Below, piece after piece: positions 1-8,248 of a stretch of 64,000 bases of DNA. The stretch's first letter is position 1. The number at the start of each line of letters is the position of its first letter. The stretch spans positions 124,001 to 188,000 of the forward strand of contig NZ_QFZK01000007.1 in assembly GCF_003415675.1 (NCBI RefSeq). Reading direction: 5' to 3'. A program made the position numbers and the translations under genes. The notes below the pieces were generated by a model that saw only the letters and a program-made list of their open reading frames with translations, did no database searches and had not been told where the DNA came from. Source of the DNA: Rhodoferax lacus. GTDB lineage: Bacteria; Pseudomonadota; Gammaproteobacteria; Burkholderiales; Burkholderiaceae_C.

Positions 1-1
1 G

Positions 2-1108
2 GGGCCGCGCCAAGTGGGCAAAACCACCTTGGCCCGAACTCTGGCCAAAGACTGGCCCGGCGGCGCGGTGTATCTGGACCTGGAGCGCCCCGCTGACCGC
101 CTTCGCCTGGAAGATGCCGACACTTACTTGCGCGCCCAGCAGGGCCGGTTGGTCATTCTGGACGAGATCCACCGCGCGCCGGGTGTGTTTGAAGTCTTGC
201 GCGGCATCATCGACGACAACCGGCAAGCTGGCATGCGCAACGGCCAGTTCCTGTTATTGGGCTCGGCTGCCCTGGACCTCATGCGCCAAAGCAGTGAGAC
301 CCTGGCTGGGCGCGTGGCCTACATCGACATGGCCCCGCTCTCCAGCATGGAAGCCGCAGCCGCCGGCATTGCTGACAGCACCCTCTGGCTGCGTGGCGGC
401 TTTCCCGACAGCTTGCTGGCGGCGGATGACGCGCAAAGCCTGGACTGGCGGCGCGACTTTATCCGCAGCTACCTGGAGCGCGACGTGCCCATGTTTGCAC
501 CTCGCCTGCCAGCCGAGACCATAGGCCGCCTGTGGACCATGCTGGCGCACAACCAGGGCAGCGTGCTCAACCAGGCGCACATAGCCGGTGCGCTGGGCGT
601 GGCCAACCCCACCATAGACCGCTACATTGATCTGCTAGTGGATCTGCAACTGGTGCGCCGCCTGCGCCCATGGAGTGGCAATCTGGGCAAACGGCTGGTC
701 AAGTCGCCCAAGGTGTATGTGCGCGACAGCGGCCTGCTGCACGGCCTGCTGGAGCTGGAGACCATGCACGACCTGCTGGGCCACCCGGTGTGCGGCCTGA
801 GCTATGAGGGCTATTGCCTGGAGAACCTGATCCAGTCCGCCGGCCCGCGCCGCGTGCCCTACTTTTACCGCACCCAGGTCGGCGCTGAGATAGACCTGGT
901 GTTGGAGAAGGGCGGCAAGCCCGAGATGGCGATAGAGGTCAAACGCTCCATGGCACCCAGCCCGGAAAAAGGCTTTGCGATTGCCTGCGACGACCTGCAG
1001 ATCACGCAGCGCTATGTTGTGTACCCAGGGCTGGAGCGCATTCCACTACGCCATGGGGCGCAGGCCATTGGGTTGGGGGAGTTGGTGGACTTGCTGAGTC
1101 AGGAGTGA
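2..1108 (+). CDS. AAA ATPase with DUF4143 C-terminal domain (5' end cut by window)
   Basis: The reading frame is open from base 2, so the true start lies upstream; the first visible residues are GPRQVGKTT, a Walker A P-loop. A Walker B-like strand LVILDEIHR follows at about residue 50 of the visible part. The C-terminal third has the DUF4143 pattern, with YFYRTQVGAEIDLVL followed by AIEVKRS, which resembles a PD-(D/E)XK nuclease core (D, then E-x-K). The family (AAA_14 plus DUF4143) is widespread, often accessory, and biochemically poorly defined. It is followed by a lone antitoxin and nuclease genes on the other strand. The family call is firm; the biological role is unknown. Confidence 0.85.
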   Translation, partial: GPRQVGKTTLARTLAKDWPGGAVYLDLERPADRLRLEDADTYLRAQQGRLVILDEIHRAPGVFEVLRGIIDDNRQAGMRNGQFLLLGSAALDLMRQSSETLAGRVAYIDMAPLSSMEAAAAGIADSTLWLRGGFPDSLLAADDAQSLDWRRDFIRSYLERDVPMFAPRLPAETIGRLWTMLAHNQGSVLNQAHIAGALGVANPTIDRYIDLLVDLQLVRRLRPWSGNLGKRLVKSPKVYVRDSGLLHGLLELETMHDLLGHPVCGLSYEGYCLENLIQSAGPRRVPYFYRTQVGAEIDLVLEKGGKPEMAIEVKRSMAPSPEKGFAIACDDLQITQRYVVYPGLERIPLRHGAQAIGLGELVDLLSQE

Positions 1109-1176
1109 AGGGGTGACTAAAGAAAATTGGAAGTGGCCATCGGCGCCAACGTAGCATCCCGCTCTACCGAGTACGC

Positions 1177-1377
1177 CTACCCAAAGACCTCGTCTGCTGA
1201 AAAAGTGGGGCTAAGCCCCGCGTCCACAATGGCCAGACGCTTGACGGCCTCTTCGCCCCAAATGCGGTCTATTGCAGGGTCTGGTTTGTCCAGACTTTGC
1301 ATCAACTGTTCGACAATCTCAAACCGCGCCGTCGCAGGCAAACGCAGTGCCTCTTGAATGATTTCATTGACTTTCAT
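1177..1377 (-). CDS. Orphan addiction-module antitoxin (TIGR02574-like)
   Basis: This is a 66-residue protein beginning MKVNEIIQEALRLPATARFE, typical of the short addiction-module component that normally precedes a RelE/ParE toxin. It is acidic and helical, with the usual IVEQLMQSLD and AIDRIWGEEAVKRL segments. It ends at TAG after ADEVFG, slightly short for the family. Reading one base out of register at the stop would add only R-R-T-R before another stop, so a small indel at the 3' end is possible. No toxin ORF follows: only about 70 bases separate it from the end of the convergent ATPase. I infer a solitary or decayed half of a toxin-antitoxin pair. Confidence 0.7.
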   Translation of the reverse strand: MKVNEIIQEALRLPATARFEIVEQLMQSLDKPDPAIDRIWGEEAVKRLAIVDAGLSPTFSADEVFG

Positions 1378-1456
1378 GGTGGCACCTCGATTGGTCAAGC
1401 GCTGGCTCGAATTTACACCGTCAGCCCACAACTGAAAATACTGCGCAGCGCGGTAC

Positions 1457-2443
1457 CTACTTCGCCCCAGACAGCGCGCGCCCTTCGTAGGCGGCGCTGA
1501 TGAAGGGCTTGGCTGCATCCAGGTCCGCCATGCTGCGTAGCGTGAGCTCCAAGTCGCCCGTGCCCCAATGCCCGATGCTGGTGACATCTCGCGCGTTGGG
1601 CAGGACCAGCAGCGCGGGCGCTGGATCCACGTGCAGGTGCAGCAGCAGGCAATTCTTCTTGTGCAGGATGACGGTGGCAAAGTTCTTCAGACGCTTGAAG
1701 GCCAGGTACAGGCGCAACTCTTTGCGCTGCACATCATCCCCAAGCGACAAGGTGTAGTCCTCCAGCGAGGCCAACAGCTGCAGCATGGGTTGAGGCAATA
1801 CCGCCAGCAATTCGGCAAACGACTTGTCAGGGCCCGTGGCTTTCCCCGTAGCGCCATCGGTCAGTGCCGCAGGAGCGGCATCTGGCTTGGTGGAACCCTG
1901 CTTGGGCTGCTTTCCAGGAGTGGCCTTGGCGGCGGCATCACCCCCCGCGTTGGCGGACTCCAGCAACAGCAAGTCATCACCAAAGCGGCGGTAGCGGATC
2001 AGCTCAATGTTGCGGCCAATCTGCTGCACCGCATGGCCGTCGTACTTGGTGAAGTCCGCCGCGATGCACACCACACGTGGCGCGCTCCAGTCAATGGCAT
2101 CGGCCGCTGCTGCGCCCAGCTTGTCCAGCACCAACAGCTTGAACTCGGCTTTGTGGTCCATCAGCCAGTCCAGATAGAACAGGCCTTGGTTGATGACGTT
2201 CTCTCCCACCGAGCGCTTGTATTCCAGAATCACCGGGCAATCGTTTTCATCCAGCCCCAGGGAATCAATGCGCCCGCCGTGCGTCTTGCCGGTGGAGTGT
2301 TCGCTGGCCAGGAAACGGATGCTGAGCAGCGGCACCAGATTGGCCTCGATCAGCGTTTGCAAGGGGCGCTCCAGATCGGAGGCACTGCCTTGCAGTTCGG
2401 TGGCTTGGCCTGCTGTCAGGCGGAATAGTTTGATGTCGCTCAT
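1457..2443 (-). CDS. DUF91/DUF5655-type PD-(D/E)XK nuclease-like protein
   Basis: The 328-residue protein has an N-terminal nuclease-like segment at about residues 54-77, with GGRIDSLGLD followed by VILEYKR, which gives the D...E-x-K core of PD-(D/E)XK enzymes. A hydrophobic FYLDWLMDHKAEFKLLVLD segment follows. After an Ala/Pro/Lys-rich linker near residues 170-205 comes a compact C-terminal domain (about 215-320, with SLEDYTLSLGDDVQRKELRLY) matching DUF5655. The combination is known in uncharacterised proteins related to NucS-like endonucleases. It lies just upstream of the antitoxin and downstream of the NERD helicase on the same strand. DNA processing or defence is inferred from domains only. 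Confidence 0.7.
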   Translation of the reverse strand: MSDIKLFRLTAGQATELQGSASDLERPLQTLIEANLVPLLSIRFLASEHSTGKTHGGRIDSLGLDENDCPVILEYKRSVGENVINQGLFYLDWLMDHKAEFKLLVLDKLGAAAADAIDWSAPRVVCIAADFTKYDGHAVQQIGRNIELIRYRRFGDDLLLLESANAGGDAAAKATPGKQPKQGSTKPDAAPAALTDGATGKATGPDKSFAELLAVLPQPMLQLLASLEDYTLSLGDDVQRKELRLYLAFKRLKNFATVILHKKNCLLLHLHVDPAPALLVLPNARDVTSIGHWGTGDLELTLRSMADLDAAKPFISAAYEGRALSGAK

Positions 2444-2537
2444 GGGCTTGATCCTCGTGTTGTACCTTCAGAAATACTGGCTCATCAACTACCCAGCAAG
2501 TACCTTGCCTATTGGGTTATGCGAAGTCGGCTGCCAT

Positions 2538-4340
2538 TCAAAACAAGCGACCAAACCCACCATCCCCACCCACCCCCATCACCAGCCGCTGCGTAGCCCG
2601 CGTGGCCGCCACATAAAACACCCGCGCAGCTTCTGTTTCATCCTCGCCCTGTGCAGGCATATGCCCCACGCCGGGTAGCGCCACCACGGGGAACTCCAGG
2701 CCCTTGCTGACTTTCATGGTCATGATCTGGATGGCGTCAGCGCGGGGGTTGAAGTCGCCACTGCGCTTGCGCACATTGAAGGGCAGCTTGCGCTGGTTCA
2801 AGGCGGTGGCGCACAGGTCCATGGTGGCGTAGTCGTGGCACAGGATGGCCATGTCGCCCCAGGCGTGGCCCTCTTTGTGGGCGGCGCTTAGCTGGTCGGC
2901 AATGGCATAGGCCTCTTCGCGCAAGCTGGGCAGGCGGATCAGGACGGGCTCCTGGCCGTCGCGGCCGCAGCTGATGGGCTTGACCAGCGGGATGCCGTCA
3001 TCGTCCTTGTCGTCCGCTGTCAGCAGGTCCGAGGCAATCAGGTTGGCCGTCTGCAGAATCTGCCGGGTGTTGCGGTAATTGATTTTCAGAATGGTGGTGC
3101 GGCCCTGGGCCTGCACCCCCACGCTCTTGAAGCTGAATTGCTTGCTGCGCGCACGCTCATAGATGCTTTGCGCATCGTCATACAGCAAGAGCAGGCTGTT
3201 GGTGCTCGGGTCCACCATTTGCGTGACCAGCTTGAGCCATTCGGGCGCGAAGTCGTGGCCCTCGTCTATCAGTACAGCCTGGTACTGGCCGCTGGGGATG
3301 TGCTTGCGCTCCACGCCACGGATGACGCCATCCACCATCGCATCAAACATCTGCGGGCCTTGCGCGGGCAAGGGCTGACCGAAGGCCACCAACTGGTCGC
3401 GGCACCATTTGTGGAAATGCCGTACATGCACCTGTTCGCCCAGGCCTTTGGCCTGCATCACGCTGTGCAGCTTCACACCCAGCGGCTCGTTGAAGCACAG
3501 GATGAGCACGGGTTTGCTGGTGGGTGTGCTGGCTTTGGCGAGGTATTCGGCGCGGTAGCCCAGGATCATGGTCTTGCCCGAACCGGCCACGCCGTGGATG
3601 ACACGGTGGCCATCGCCCAGGGAGCGCGCCAGCTGCTCTTGCTGCAAGTCCATCACACGCATGATGCTGGGCAGTTCGGCCTCGCTATCGTTGTCGTCAA
3701 ACAGGGCGCCCTGGGTTTGCACACGCACCTGCGGAAACATGTTCCAGCGCACGCGGTCCAGTTGCGGCAATGAGATGGCGCCACCAAAAGAATAGGCAAA
3801 CATATTCCACAGGCGCTGCTGAAAGGCTTCGGGGTCGGCCGACTCCAGCATTTCGTCCTGGCAGATGACGTGGTGCGGTTCTATGGTGTTGCCCAGTTCC
3901 GCGTCATCAAACTGCTTGCGCGTAATGCGCGTGAACACCACGCCGTGGCCCCAGGGAAAGGCCAGCTTGCCTTGGTGGGGACCGGTCTCTTGCACCAGTT
4001 GCGGGTCGCGCTCCAGGGCGTTCACCACCTGGATGGCGCAGTGGCGTGCTTGCGCCAAAGGGTTGATCACAGTCTTGGGCCTGCCATCGGCCAGGATGTC
4101 CCAGGCCTGTCTGCTGGCATGGCGGATGGTGTCGAGCTTCCAGTCCTTGGTTTCCAGAATCAGCAGGCCGCGTTTGGGATGCAGCACCACAAAGTCCGGG
4201 TGCGTTTGCCTGGGGCCAATGGGCACGTTGTGCCACAGCAGATAGTCGTCATCCAGCTTTTGCTCCAGGCGCTCGGCCAGGCGGCGTTCGCCGGTGGAAT
4301 CAAATGAGGTCGTGCCAATTGCGGGTATGAGTGTTGCCAT
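2538..4340 (-). CDS. NERD-domain nuclease fused to UvrD/Rep-like superfamily 1 helicase
   Basis: The protein is about 600 residues long. I prefer the ATG at 4340 (MATLIPAIGTTSFDS) to the in-frame ATG at 4379 because NERD homology begins there. The NERD nuclease domain spans about residues 1-130, with HPDFVVLHPKRGLLILETKD supplying the D and E-x-K residues. Helicase motifs follow in order: Walker A GVAGSGKTM near 250, motif II VLIDEGHDF near 358, motif III/IV INYRNTRQI near 418, and motifs V/VI VSKGLEFPVV near 541 and YVAATRATQRLVM near 577. NERD-helicases are linked to DNA repair and, in some islands, to phage defence. It could work alone or with the DUF5655 nuclease downstream. Confidence 0.85.
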   Translation of the reverse strand: MATLIPAIGTTSFDSTGERRLAERLEQKLDDDYLLWHNVPIGPRQTHPDFVVLHPKRGLLILETKDWKLDTIRHASRQAWDILADGRPKTVINPLAQARHCAIQVVNALERDPQLVQETGPHQGKLAFPWGHGVVFTRITRKQFDDAELGNTIEPHHVICQDEMLESADPEAFQQRLWNMFAYSFGGAISLPQLDRVRWNMFPQVRVQTQGALFDDNDSEAELPSIMRVMDLQQEQLARSLGDGHRVIHGVAGSGKTMILGYRAEYLAKASTPTSKPVLILCFNEPLGVKLHSVMQAKGLGEQVHVRHFHKWCRDQLVAFGQPLPAQGPQMFDAMVDGVIRGVERKHIPSGQYQAVLIDEGHDFAPEWLKLVTQMVDPSTNSLLLLYDDAQSIYERARSKQFSFKSVGVQAQGRTTILKINYRNTRQILQTANLIASDLLTADDKDDDGIPLVKPISCGRDGQEPVLIRLPSLREEAYAIADQLSAAHKEGHAWGDMAILCHDYATMDLCATALNQRKLPFNVRKRSGDFNPRADAIQIMTMKVSKGLEFPVVALPGVGHMPAQGEDETEAARVFYVAATRATQRLVMGVGGDGGFGRLF

Positions 4341-4545
4341 GCGCCAAGCGGCCAGAGCCCCGCCGCGGGGTGTGGCCAAGAGTTCCTGTTTGGATATTTA
4401 TTATGTGGCGGCCCTGCGCGCAGCCGCCCTCCCTGGGTTTCAAACCCTTGCAATCATTCTAGAGGGAGTGGACCAGGCCGGCAGGCTTATTTGCTGCCGT
4501 GCCCGGTCGCCAGGTGAGCCCTTGCGGCCCACCGACAGAAGGCTC

Positions 4546-7527
4546 TCAGGCCTTCAAATGCTTGCCAGCAATCCCCGCCAGCTCAAACATCGTCACCTGC
4601 GGTTTGCCGAACACGGCCAGCAGCTTGGCGTCGGCGTTGATGGCGCGCTTGTTGGTGGCGTCTTGCAGGCCGTTGGCCTTGATGTAGTCCCACAGTTTCT
4701 TGATGACCTGCGTGCGGGCCACCGGTTCGCTGCCGATGACGGCGGCCAACTCGGCGCTGGGGGTCATGCCGGAGGCGGCGGTGGTCTTGCGCTCGGCTTT
4801 GGGCTTGGCCACCTTGGTGGCCGGTGCCTTCTTGGCCGCTGCGGCTTTCTTGGCGGGGGCCTTCTTCGCTGCAGCGCCAGCCGCAGCCTTGGCAGCAGGG
4901 GCCGGGCGGCCTGCCGCAGTCTTGCGCGGCGGGAACTTGCTGGGGGCAAATTCGAAGTTCACCTTGCCCGCTTCCGCGTCCCAGGCCAGCATGGCCTTGA
5001 AGGCGCGGCGGGTGCGCATGGAGACAAACTTGTCCAGCAAATCGGTCTTGCCCGTGGCCAGGAGCTTTTGCATTTGCGCGCGCTCGATGGGCTGCTGCAG
5101 GATGACCTGGCCGCTCTTGAAGTCGCAGCTGGGCGTGGGGTGGGCGTGGGTGGGCACCGAGCGGTCGCACACGTAGTTCTTGCCGTGCTCGTACACCGAG
5201 CCGCCGCCGGCATCGCCCGCACCGGCACCGCACTTGGGGCATGGGCCTAACGTTTCCTGGGCCGAGAAGTCGATGAGCTCGCCGCTTTCCTCGCCGGCCT
5301 TGTCGTCACCGAAATCAAACTCCAGCTTGTAGTTCTTGGCTTCTTCGTCGAACTTGATAACCATCTCGGCCGTGAAGGGCCAGCCGGCCTTGGAGCGGAA
5401 GCCGTCCAGCGGGCCTATGTGTTTGTCGCGCAGGAATTGCTCCACCTCGGCGGGCTCGAAGGTGCGCCCGGCCGGTGACTTGCCGAACGAGAAGCCGCAG
5501 CCTTCTTCGGCTCCGGTCTTGCCGGTGCAGGTGTAGCGGCGGTAGTTTTCCTTGATGATGCCGCCGCAGTTGGGGCAGGGGGCGGCCAGCGTGGCGTAGT
5601 CACCGGGGATGGTGTCGCGGTCGTATTCCTTGGCCTTCTTGACCATGCGCTCGGTCATGGACGCAATCTCGGCCATGAAGGTTTCGCGCCTGAGCTTGCC
5701 CTGCTCCATCTGGGCCAGCTTGTATTCCCACTCGCCGGTGAGCTCGGCCTTGGAGAGTTCCTCCACGCCCAGGCCGCGCAACAGCGTCATCAGCTGAAAC
5801 GCCTTGGCCGTGGGGATGAGCTCGCGCCCTTCGCGCAGCATGTATTTCTCGGCAATCAGCCCTTCGATGATGCTGGAGCGGGTGGCCGGAGTGCCCAGGC
5901 CCTTTTCCTGCATGGCCTCACGCAGCTCGTCGTCTTCCACGGTCTTGCCTGCACCTTCCATGGCGCCCAGCAGGGTGGCTTCCGAGTAGCGTGCGGGCGG
6001 CTTGGTTTTGAGGCCTTTGGGGTCGACCGGGTTGCCGTGCACTTTTTCATTCGGTTGCACGGGAACCAGGTTCTGGCCCTTGTCGCCTTCCTTGGCGTCA
6101 GCCACTTCCTCGGCGGCTTCCTTGCCGTAAATGGCCAGCCAGCCAGGTTTCACCAGCACCTTGCCTTCAGTCTTGAAGCTGTGCTCCAGGGCCTTGGTAA
6201 TACGCGTGGTGACCTGGTATTCGGCACTGGGGAAGAACACGGCCATGAAGCGGCGCACCACCAGGTCATAGACCTTTTGCTCGGCCTCGCTCAGGCCGCT
6301 TGGCGCCTGCAGCGTGGGGATGATGGCAAAGTGGTCGCTCACCTTGGCGTTGTCGAACACGCGCTTGGTGGGCTTGATGTAGTTGTTGTTCAGCGCGGTG
6401 AGCGCGTGGGGTGCCAGGTGGCGCATGCCGCTGTCAGCCAGCATCTCGAAGGTGCTCTTGACCACCGGCACATAGTCTTCGGGCAGGTTGCGCGAATCGG
6501 TACGCGGGTAGGTCAGTGCCTTGTGGCGCTCATACAAAGACTGCGCAATCGACAGCGTGGTCTTGGCGCTGTAGCCGAACTTGCCATTGGCCTCGCGCTG
6601 CAGGCTGGTCAGGTCAAACAGCAGAGGCGAGGCCTGGGTGGTGGGCTTGCTTTCTTCTGTGACCGTGGCGGGCTGGCCGCGCACCGCATCGGCGATTTGC
6701 TGGGCCTCGCGCTGGCTCCAGACGCGGTCGGCTTTCAGTTCGGCGTCATCGGGGTTCTTCTTCCACTGCGGGTTGAACCACTTGGCGGGGTACTCACCGG
6801 CCTGGGCGGCAAAGGTGGCGTGCACTTCCCAGTAGTCGCGGCTGATGAATTTGCGGATCTGCTCTTCGCGCTCCACCACCACCGACAGCGTGGGGGTTTG
6901 TACCCGGCCCACGGTGGTCAGAAAGAAGCCGCCGTCGCGCGAGTTGAAGGCGGTCATGGCGCGTGTGCCGTTGATGCCCACCAGCCAGTCGGCTTCAGAC
7001 CTGCAGCGCGCGGCATCGGCCAGGGGCTGCATCTGCGCGTTCGTGCGCAGGGCGCCAAAGCCGTCGCGGATGGCCTGGGGCGTCATCGACTGCAGCCACA
7101 GGCGCGAGACCGGCTTGCCCAGCGGCTTGGCGCCACCGGCGTACTGCTCGATCAAACGAAAAATCAGCTCGCCCTCGCGGCCCGCGTCACAGGCGTTGAT
7201 GATCTTGTCCACATCCTTGCGCTTGGCCAGCTTGACCACGGCGTTCAGGCGCGTCTTGGTCTTGTCCACGGGCTTGAGGTCAAAGTGCGGCGGGATCACC
7301 GGCAGGTTGGCAAAGCTCCACTTGCCGCGCTTGACGTCGTATTCCTCGGGCGCCTGGATTTCCACCAGGTGACCCACGGCGCTGGAAACCACATAGCTGT
7401 CGCTCTCGAAGTACTCGTCGTGCTTCTCGAACTTGCCCGCAGTGGGCGTAAGCGCGCGGACGATGTCCTGGGCGACGGAAGGCTTCTCTGCAATGACCAG
7501 TGTTTTATTCAAAACGGCGTCTTTCAT
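4546..7527 (-). CDS. topB: DNA topoisomerase III with Lys/Ala-rich linker and C-terminal SWIB domain
   Basis: At 993 residues it is about 340 longer than E. coli TopB. The Toprim domain starts at TLVIAEKPSVAQDIV; the active-site Tyr is about Y340 in LTYPRTDSR. Two C-terminal Cys clusters follow: CPNCGG...CTGKTGAEEGC (about 649) and CPKCG...CDRS...CDF (about 755-800). Residues about 867-915 are a Lys/Ala/Pro linker (repeats such as AAKKAPAKKAAAAKK) like histone H1 tails. Residues about 919-990 form a SWIB/MDM2-type domain (VIKKLWDYIKANGLQD, then AINADAKLLAVFGK). TopB decatenates DNA; SWIB domains are otherwise typical of chromatin proteins and chlamydial topoisomerases. It is divergent from a SET-domain gene 105 bp away. 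Confidence 0.95.
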   Translation of the reverse strand: MKDAVLNKTLVIAEKPSVAQDIVRALTPTAGKFEKHDEYFESDSYVVSSAVGHLVEIQAPEEYDVKRGKWSFANLPVIPPHFDLKPVDKTKTRLNAVVKLAKRKDVDKIINACDAGREGELIFRLIEQYAGGAKPLGKPVSRLWLQSMTPQAIRDGFGALRTNAQMQPLADAARCRSEADWLVGINGTRAMTAFNSRDGGFFLTTVGRVQTPTLSVVVEREEQIRKFISRDYWEVHATFAAQAGEYPAKWFNPQWKKNPDDAELKADRVWSQREAQQIADAVRGQPATVTEESKPTTQASPLLFDLTSLQREANGKFGYSAKTTLSIAQSLYERHKALTYPRTDSRNLPEDYVPVVKSTFEMLADSGMRHLAPHALTALNNNYIKPTKRVFDNAKVSDHFAIIPTLQAPSGLSEAEQKVYDLVVRRFMAVFFPSAEYQVTTRITKALEHSFKTEGKVLVKPGWLAIYGKEAAEEVADAKEGDKGQNLVPVQPNEKVHGNPVDPKGLKTKPPARYSEATLLGAMEGAGKTVEDDELREAMQEKGLGTPATRSSIIEGLIAEKYMLREGRELIPTAKAFQLMTLLRGLGVEELSKAELTGEWEYKLAQMEQGKLRRETFMAEIASMTERMVKKAKEYDRDTIPGDYATLAAPCPNCGGIIKENYRRYTCTGKTGAEEGCGFSFGKSPAGRTFEPAEVEQFLRDKHIGPLDGFRSKAGWPFTAEMVIKFDEEAKNYKLEFDFGDDKAGEESGELIDFSAQETLGPCPKCGAGAGDAGGGSVYEHGKNYVCDRSVPTHAHPTPSCDFKSGQVILQQPIERAQMQKLLATGKTDLLDKFVSMRTRRAFKAMLAWDAEAGKVNFEFAPSKFPPRKTAAGRPAPAAKAAAGAAAKKAPAKKAAAAKKAPATKVAKPKAERKTTAASGMTPSAELAAVIGSEPVARTQVIKKLWDYIKANGLQDATNKRAINADAKLLAVFGKPQVTMFELAGIAGKHLKA

Positions 7528-7632
7528 GTCTGACTACAATCCAGTTTCTCGCGCACGCACGGGTGCGCGCGCTCACATACGCAGGCACGCACATGCGCGC
7601 CCATACGATTCACCATACCAAATTTTTGCGCT

Positions 7633-8124
7633 GTGTCCAAAAACCCTTCCAAAACCACCAAGCCCTCTGACAGCCGCCGCATACAGACCCGACGCTCCGG
7701 CGTACACGGCAAGGGCGTGTTTGCGCTGGTGGACATTGCCGAAGGGGAGACCATCATTGAGTACGTGGGCGAGGTCATCAGCTGGCCCGAGGCACAGCGC
7801 CGCCATCCCCACGACCCGAGCGACCCCAACCACACCTTCTACTTTCATGTGGACGAGGAGCATGTGATTGACGCGCTGTTTGGCGGCAACTCCTCGCGCT
7901 GGATCAACCATTCCTGCGATGCCAACTGCGAGGCCGATGAGCAGGAGGGCCGCATCTTCATCAAGGCGCGGCGCAACATCAAGGCTGGTGAAGAGCTGAA
8001 CTACGACTACGGCCTGATCATCGACGAGCGCTATACCCCCAAGCTCAAGGCCGAGTACCCCTGCTGGTGCGGCGCCAAAAAATGCCGGGGCACCTTGCTG
8101 GCTCCCAAGCGCGGGAAACGTTGA
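7633..8124 (+). CDS. SET-domain protein (putative protein lysine methyltransferase)
   Basis: The 163-residue protein starts at GTG (MSKNPSKTTKPSDSRR). The SET fold is complete: RRSGVHGKGVFA near residue 21, EGETIIEYVGEVI, the SAM/knot motif NHSCDANCE near 92, the catalytic ELNYDYGL near 121, and a post-SET cysteine motif CWCGAKKCRG near 143-152. SET enzymes methylate protein lysines with S-adenosylmethionine. Bacterial members are scattered, and some act on histone-like proteins, as reported for Chlamydia. The gene is divergent from topB, whose product has a lysine-rich linker and a SWIB domain, so that linker is an attractive but untested substrate. Confidence 0.9.
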   Translation: MSKNPSKTTKPSDSRRIQTRRSGVHGKGVFALVDIAEGETIIEYVGEVISWPEAQRRHPHDPSDPNHTFYFHVDEEHVIDALFGGNSSRWINHSCDANCEADEQEGRIFIKARRNIKAGEELNYDYGLIIDERYTPKLKAEYPCWCGAKKCRGTLLAPKRGKR

Positions 8125-8157
8125 ACACCCCCGTCCAGGCTCACTGCGTGTAGCCTG

Positions 8158-8213
8158 TTCCCCCCTCAAGGGGGCAATGCCGGTGGCCCGGCGGAGCCGG
8201 TTCCACGGCATTC
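8158..8213. repeat. REP-like GC palindrome block between SET gene and birA
   Basis: Two adjoining palindromes lie here. CCCCCTCAAGGGGG (8161-8174) is a tight hairpin. From 8175 to 8213 a longer imperfect hairpin pairs AATGCCGGTGGCCCGGC with GCCGGTTCCACGGCATT around a short GGA loop. From memory, similar CCCCTCAAGGGGG-plus-GCCCGGC blocks are scattered between genes in Comamonadaceae genomes, so this is probably an interspersed repeat copy. It overlaps the extended birA frame and supports the downstream birA start at 8249. There is no U-tract, so a terminator role is uncertain. Confidence 0.55.
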
Positions 8214-8248
8214 CTGGTAGCAGGCACTTCACACGGAGCCTTTGTTTG

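Noticed and set aside
6037-7533. 498-residue plus-strand ORF antisense to topB
   Set aside because: Low-complexity His/Gly/Leu-rich shadow of a high-GC gene; the minus-strand frame encodes an unmistakable topoisomerase.
7550-7572. GC-rich palindrome between topB and the SET gene as a regulatory site
   Set aside because: It consists of simple alternating GC/CA sequence (CGCGCAC...GTGCGCG), so chance pairing is likely and no operator class fits.
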